Shown: in pieces, positions 58,619-64,000 of the stretch
Numbering within the stretch: the first letter of the stretch is position 1
Layout: every line of letters begins with the position of its first letter
The notes under the pieces: generated by a model
Database searches by the model: none
Told to the model about the DNA's origin: nothing
What the model saw: the letters and a program-made list of their open reading frames with translations, nothing else
Made by a program: the position numbers and the translations under genes
NCBI GenBank assembly: GCA_030522415.1
Contig: CM060113.1
Span: forward strand, 1,630,059-1,694,058
Direction: 5' to 3'
From: Channallabes apus
Taxonomy: Eukaryota; Chordata; Actinopteri; Siluriformes; Clariidae
DNA: 64,000 nt

Positions 58619-58631
58619 TGCCCCCTGGTGG
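58619..58631 (-). promoter_or_regulatory. CTCF-like motif
   Basis: The minus strand reads CCACCAGGGGGCA, an exact match to the core vertebrate CTCF consensus CCASYAGRKGGCR. Motif only; occupancy is not shown. Confidence 0.5.
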
Positions 58632-58700
58632 TGTTTCAGTGTAGGAGTAAGCACACATGCATGAGGACAGAAAGTGTCAAACTAATGACAAAACATAAAT

Positions 58701-58836
58701 AGTGTGTGTGTGTGTGTGTGGGGGGGGGGGGTTAGGGGGACTGGGTTCAAAAGAGCAGAAACAAGCAAAGAAGAGAAAAGCAAACCTTTTTTGTTGTAAT
58801 TTATGCCATTTTCTCTATGTATATGTATACGTGTGT

Positions 58837-58871
<35 letters not shown>

Positions 58872-58973
58872 AGGGAGAGATAGTGTGTGCAGATCAGCAT
58901 TTGTGTGTGTGTGTGTCCGTGTGCATTTCTTCCCCAGTTGAGCGTCGGTAAACATCTCACATCAATAGAAATG

Positions 58974-59013
<40 letters not shown>

Positions 59014-59126
59014 ACAGCTTTGTGCACGGGAAAGTCACCAACTCATAAACTGCACCGAGACCACACATTGAATGAACGGCGAACACACACACACACACAT
59101 ACACGCACACACACACACACACACAC
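58701..59126. repeat. Cluster of TG and CA arrays
   Basis: TG then G-run at about 58701-58732, TG at 58828-58870, TG at 58900-58917, TG at 58974-59012 and CA at 59083-59126. A 146-codon minus frame through them is compositional. Confidence 0.92.
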
Positions 59127-59256
59127 TGCGGCCGAGCTCATTCACAGATTAAGAGTGAGTACAGACTTCTCAAAGGCTTACTGAGGGGAATTTATCGGCC
59201 AAAAGACCCAAAGCACCAGCACGTCCTCCAGCAGCTGCGACCGCGTACACGCGCGT

Positions 59257-59259
59257 GTT

Positions 59260-59294
<35 letters not shown>

Positions 59295-59520
59295 GTTTGT
59301 GTGTGTGTGTGATTCAGCTGCGTTGGGGTGCAGGTGTTTCCGCTCTAAAATCCTGCACGTCTGGACGTCTGGCCCATGGTGTGTGTGTGTGTGTGTGTAC
59401 ATTTCAATATCTTGGTGAGGACCAGATGTCTCCACAATGATAGGAATACCTCTAGATTTAACACTGTGGGGACATTTGGCTTGTTCTCTTTCCCGTTATT
59501 GGTAGGTTCTCACAAAGATA

Positions 59521-59552
<32 letters not shown>

Positions 59553-59636
59553 CATTGTTAGTCATTAAACTATTGTTTGTCATTAAACTATTTAGAATCA
59601 GAGAGGGTGGTAGAGAAAGACGCCATGCCCCACATG

Positions 59637-59671
<35 letters not shown>

Positions 59672-59988
59672 GAAAACAAGAAAAGTTTGAAAGCTTGAGG
59701 ATGAGACGAGTTGTTTCAGACCAATCGATCACTCAGATCTTCAAATGGCTGAAATGTAGACTGTGTGTGTTTGTGTGTGTGTGTGAACAGAACAAGAAAT
59801 TGAACTTACAAACAAACGGCAATATCAGGCTTCGTTTCTCTGAAACTGAACATTTTGCTTAATCCTTAAGGTGCACAAACTTTTGCAGCTTTCTTCAACA
59901 GAATTTATTGTATAAACATTACGTATAGAGATTTCCCTTATTGTACTGTATAATTGATGCATGTAAGAACTTAACTCTTAGCTAATGC

Positions 59989-60023
<35 letters not shown>
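59257..60023. repeat. Series of TG/CA arrays
   Basis: TG with TTTG breaks at about 59257-59312, TG at 59378-59398, TG at 59519-59549, CA at 59639-59670, short TG near 59761-59785 and TG at 59990-60023. Confidence 0.92.
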
Positions 60024-60027
<4 letters not shown>

Positions 60028-60681
60028 GGTGGTGCCTCTTCACAAATATGTCCTCAGACTAGTTCTAACTGTCGCAGGGTGAAATCTGCGTTCTGTCCTC
60101 TTGTGTTTGTGACTCCACCCACATTCTGAAAACAGTGCCAAATATGTATAATATTCATATCCTGGCCACGCCCACTAATTACACCTACACACTGTACTGT
60201 CCTGTAATTAGCAGACACTGTGACTGGGATGTGACCTCCTGACCTTCTTTTGACTGCTATGCTAACGTTATGCTAAATGGTTACCTGGAGAGTTCATCTG
60301 TGATGTCACTTCCTGTTTTGTATGCAACTTACTATTATAACCCTCGTTCCATGTTACAAAAAGGTTGTTCGCAGGTTCTCACACACGTTACTGAGGAACC
60401 AACGCTGACACTGGAGACTCCTTACACTGACGTCTCACACACGCATATGTCCTTACAGTATCCTTAACTTCAGCACGTCCCTGCGGATGATCCGTAACTA
60501 ATGAAACCATGACATCTCAGAACAAGTGCATTAATATGATAAGCTTACGCTAGGACTGTATTAGAGAGTTAGCTAATTAACGCAGTAATGCACAGACCTA
60601 GCCACAGGTTTGATTAGCATTAGCTTCTCCACATGATTATTGTTGCTCTGTATGTAAAACTTCCTCCAGGTGGAAAAGCAT

Positions 60682-60712
<31 letters not shown>

Positions 60713-62240
60713 TGCTTGTTTCACAACGATTATCTGTTCTTCAGGATCGCCAGCTCAAATCCAGCCGTTTCACTTCCCGCATTAAGGCGGATGAATATTG
60801 ATCTGCTAAAGAGGATTTATTTATTTCGTGCTCTATCCAAAGATCAACTGCTACCAGCTTTCGCAGGGATCTCGACGCTAAAGCTAGCGCACACATGACT
60901 TTGGACTTGACATTTGGGCGCTGGAGAGAAACCGAGCCGTAAATTCACTCCAATAATCCCAGATAAATGCTGTGATCAGCAGCAGAAGCTTAGATTAGTC
61001 CAGTGGACTGCGTTTAAGAACAGAAACTCGCTCAGGAGATTTAGAAACAAAGCGACAGGAAGACGGAGAAGTGCGAGAAAAAAAACTCAACTAAATGCGA
61101 TAACAAAACGAAGGATTAAAAATATTAAGGGCCCCAGAGTACGGTGTTTAACTGAACTCAGAACCAACAGTGTAGGAATGTAGTGAATGTGTATCTTCTA
61201 CAAAACATCTCCATACCTACAGAGCTACAGTGCTACAGCTACATCATATTAGATAAGTAGATGAGTAAATACTTCCTGTTATATAATAAGAAAATATAAA
61301 TAAATGTGTTTATGCACAAGGCCTGAAAATATATTTATTTTATTATGCATTAAATATTTGTGGATATATTTGTCAATAAAATCTATTCGATTAGCATATT
61401 TCATTACTTCAAACATGTTAGTAAAAAAAAAGTTTCCTTTGTGACAAATTAAATGAATTCGGTCTCATCTTATTAAATAAAATACAAGACCTAAAATAAA
61501 TACTATTATTCTTACTGCTGTTCTAATTTATTCCGAGCGTGTATAAGAGCTCCACTTCCTAGTGACATTTAAATCATGTAATTTCTGATTGCAATTTTTA
61601 AATTAATGAATTAATTAATTAATCAATCAATAATTCATGCTGGTTTTAAACTGTGACGCGTTCTGCATTAGATGATTGTAATTAGTCACACAAACTGACC
61701 TGGGTTTGCGGTTTTTATAATGTTTTTATCCAGGCTGAAAATTGGAATCGTGCAACTTGCAGACATTTGAACAACTTTGGGATTATGTGTTTTATTTTTC
61801 TTCTTTTCCTGCATTAGTCACGCTGATGTTCATGTCGGGCTCTGATCAGTGATTTTCATTTCTTCTTCTTTTATTTGAGGTTTTTATTTTCCTGTGGATG
61901 TGATCATGACTCGTGTGCGTCTCAAACTCACACCCACCCGGTGCTAATAACCCTCCTCTCTGTAGCCTGGTTCTGGTGACAGATGGTAAAATTAAAGGGA
62001 TTATTCACTAATCCGGGTGGATGGCGGTGTCAGAACAGCAGTAATCCTGAATCTAGAGGCTCTGATCAAGCGGAGAGATAAAGAGACGCACAGCTCAGAC
62101 ATGCGCACTCACACTGTTCTATTCCAATCATCCAATTATTGATTGATTTATTTATTTTTCTTAACATCGGTTCAGGTTTATATCTTTATTTCCACCAGTT
62201 CTGACACGTCTCCGTGTTTCCTGTTCGTCGAATGAACCAT

Positions 62241-62243
<3 letters not shown>
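60024..62243. other. Intergenic, no gene recognised
   Basis: Contains a CT array (60690-60712) and an end fragment of repeat family A near 60409. An 89-codon lysine/arginine-rich frame at 60914-61183 has no domain and follows no clear promoter, so it is not accepted as a gene. The rest is AT-rich. Confidence 0.45.

Positions 62244-62287
<44 letters not shown>
62244..62287. repeat. (CA)n microsatellite
   Basis: About 22 CA copies. Confidence 0.95.
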
Positions 62288-62289
<2 letters not shown>

Positions 62290-62344
62290 GGAAAAAAAAG
62301 CGCAATAGGTTTAGTGAGAACAGGTTTGTGTAATATGATGTTGT

Positions 62345-62358
62345 CCAGCAGGTGGCGC
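62345..62358 (+). promoter_or_regulatory. CTCF-like motif
   Basis: CCAGCAGGTGGCGC matches the CTCF core consensus CCASYAGRKGGCRS at every position. Motif only. It points away from the motif at 58619-58631. Confidence 0.5.
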
Positions 62359-62947
62359 TTGTCGTCTTCACAAAAAGGGGTTTAGTGCCTTAAAGAGACG
62401 AATTCAGATTCTCACTTAAGCAATTTAATTTCTGCCTTCGATCAAATTCCATCCTGATAAATAATCAAATCTGACTAAACGAAGAAAATAAAAAATATAC
62501 ACTAAAATAAATAAATGAATCAATACATTTCTACAACACATCTTAAATATGTACCTATATATTCCAATAGATTTACAATAAACCCAATATGTATAGAATT
62601 ATCCTTTAAGATATAATATTATTCAATATTTTCTGAGCCATAAATGCAGATCTGAATTAATTAGTTATGATGATGATATAATTGGATTTTGTTCATCTCT
62701 TACATGTCTAATGCTAATTAATTTGGCCTCTTTGTGACAGCGACAGACAAAGGATTTGAGATCAAGAACAAAAAAAAAAAGGAATAAAGAAATAGAGAAA
62801 TAAGGCTTAAAGAAAATAATACAGGACAGACAGAAGAAAATGCACAGAGAAAATAAAAATAATATAAACTAAAAGAGTTTATATTATTTATTTATCAAAA
62901 AAAGTTGAGTTGATAAATTTAATAATTATCTTATTTTGCATCGATTG
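62359..62947. other. AT-rich spacer
   Basis: No gene or mobile element is recognised. Confidence 0.5.
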
Positions 62948-62948
62948 C

Positions 62949-62984
<36 letters not shown>

Positions 62985-63004
62985 AATAATAATAATAATA
63001 ATAA
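62948..63004. repeat. (AAC)n-(AAT)n compound microsatellite
   Basis: About 12 AAC copies run directly into about seven AAT copies. A CA array follows at about 63080-63113. Confidence 0.93.
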
Positions 63005-63113
63005 CAACCAATCATTTCACCTGAGCTCTAATACTACGTTTGTGCCGTAAATTTGCATCACATTTCCCAAGAAGTGTTCGTGCACACACACACACACACA
63101 CACACATACACAC

Positions 63114-64000
63114 AGTAAGCCTAAACAAAGGCCACCCATGAAGTAAAGCCCTCCCGGTCACTACGCCCTAAAGCTGCTTATCAGTAAAGTTGCTAGTTTG
63201 CTAAAGGCCTAACGCTCCATTAGCGCTAATTAGCAGTGATAAGGCAGAAAACAGGACAAATCAGAACAAGACCAGATTAGAGACCTGCAGGGGTCGACTC
63301 AATTATCCACAGACCACTTACAGACCAGACGTTATACACTGTTTCATTTATTAGTAAACTGTTTAAAATCATCTGGGACGTCAAACACTAACAATATACT
63401 TGCGCTAATGGAACTGTAGCGTGAAATTTATCACCTTAGTAATAAAAAATTCGTAGAAACATTTAATGGTGTAGAGATAATAATTAACCAGTAACTTTGA
63501 TATTAAAGTTAAAGTTTTATGTTGATAAAGTTTTACAGTGAAAATATCCTAGTTATAATATTTACAGTTATTAAATTGTTAGCTAAAATAAATTTGTTGT
63601 TTTTAGGTACAATTTAAATTTATGATTTGATTACTTAATTCTAACGTTGATTGTGAGAGTGTGGAGAGCACTGAGAGTGATAAACATCAAATATTCTTTT
63701 TATTTGCTTTTTTCTTTTAAAGCACTAATGGATGATGAAAAAGTTTCCTTTTATGTAGAAAAAAATATGCATTTAGTCCATGTACTGTATTTCTGTAGAA
63801 CTTATATTCCATACCTGCAGTTGGAAATAAACCGTATCTCATAGATAGTTAAAATGTCATCAAATTTAATTTAATATTTTGGTATTGATAGTTAACTATT
63901 TCCTATAACTTGAATGGTTAATTTACCTATTTAAAGTTACAATTGAAGAATTAGCATTAATTAGAATAAAGCTGTAATAAAATATACTTAAAGTCAAACT
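63114..64000. other. AT-rich spacer
   Basis: Unassigned to the end of the window. Short open frames have no domains. Confidence 0.5.

Noticed and set aside
60914..61183. Basic 89-codon frame resembling a ribosomal or histone-like protein
   Set aside because: The lysine/arginine richness is from A-rich sequence; no family motif could be recognised.

Overview
This 64 kb window looks like intergenic DNA from a bony fish (teleost), possibly a catfish-like lineage, although the species cannot be fixed from the sequence. The signs are dozens of long (CA)n/(TG)n arrays, several Tc1-type transposons with long terminal repeats, a sushi-type chromodomain Ty3/gypsy element, an RTE-clade LINE, an L2/Rex-like LINE and a tRNA-derived SINE. 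No host protein-coding exon, rRNA or ordinary tRNA gene could be supported. The only long open reading frame belongs to the gypsy element. Nothing bacterial was seen: no operons, CRISPR arrays or Shine-Dalgarno sites.

Layout. 1-14 kb is AT-rich intergenic sequence with microsatellites, a 340 bp GA tract, a tRNA-derived SINE (about 7.70-7.94 kb) and a 17-bp minisatellite (9.3-9.9 kb). 14-22 kb holds relics of two Tc1-like families (14.2-14.7 and 15.78-16.75 kb), a GATA array, a 233 bp mariner-type MITE and an internally deleted Tc1 element (20.27-21.64 kb). 22-28 kb is mostly unassigned, with one TIR-bounded repeat at 25.9-26.6 kb. At 28.2-30.4 kb a SINE is split by a 2 kb inverted-repeat element that carries a CpG/CCAAT promoter-like block and seven 62-bp repeats. 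At 30,873-33,956 there is a complete but coding-dead RTE LINE between perfect 14 bp target duplications. At 34,598-37,907 a hAT-like inverted-repeat element is filled by a 2.7 kb array of a 21-bp repeat, and a short piece of the same repeat lies outside it. 41,307-47,348 is a complete gypsy/chromovirus element with two 870 bp LTRs that read as identical, a 5 bp target duplication and one uninterrupted 1443-codon gag-pol frame. 50,094-51,714 is a full-length Tc1 element whose transposase frame has a single stop codon. 53.9-54.8 kb is a degenerate 40-bp minisatellite. 55.2-57.0 kb is a 5'-truncated LINE nested in another dispersed repeat. The rest, to 64 kb, is AT-rich spacer with many CA/TG arrays and two strong CTCF-like motifs.

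The genes here work only as parts of selfish elements. The gypsy element appears capable of activity: intact domains, matching LTRs, a polypurine tract, and a short complementarity between its presumed RNA 5' end and the primer site that fits the self-priming known for Tf1/sushi elements. The other elements are dead or non-autonomous. Short-repeat positions were read by eye and may be off by a few bases.
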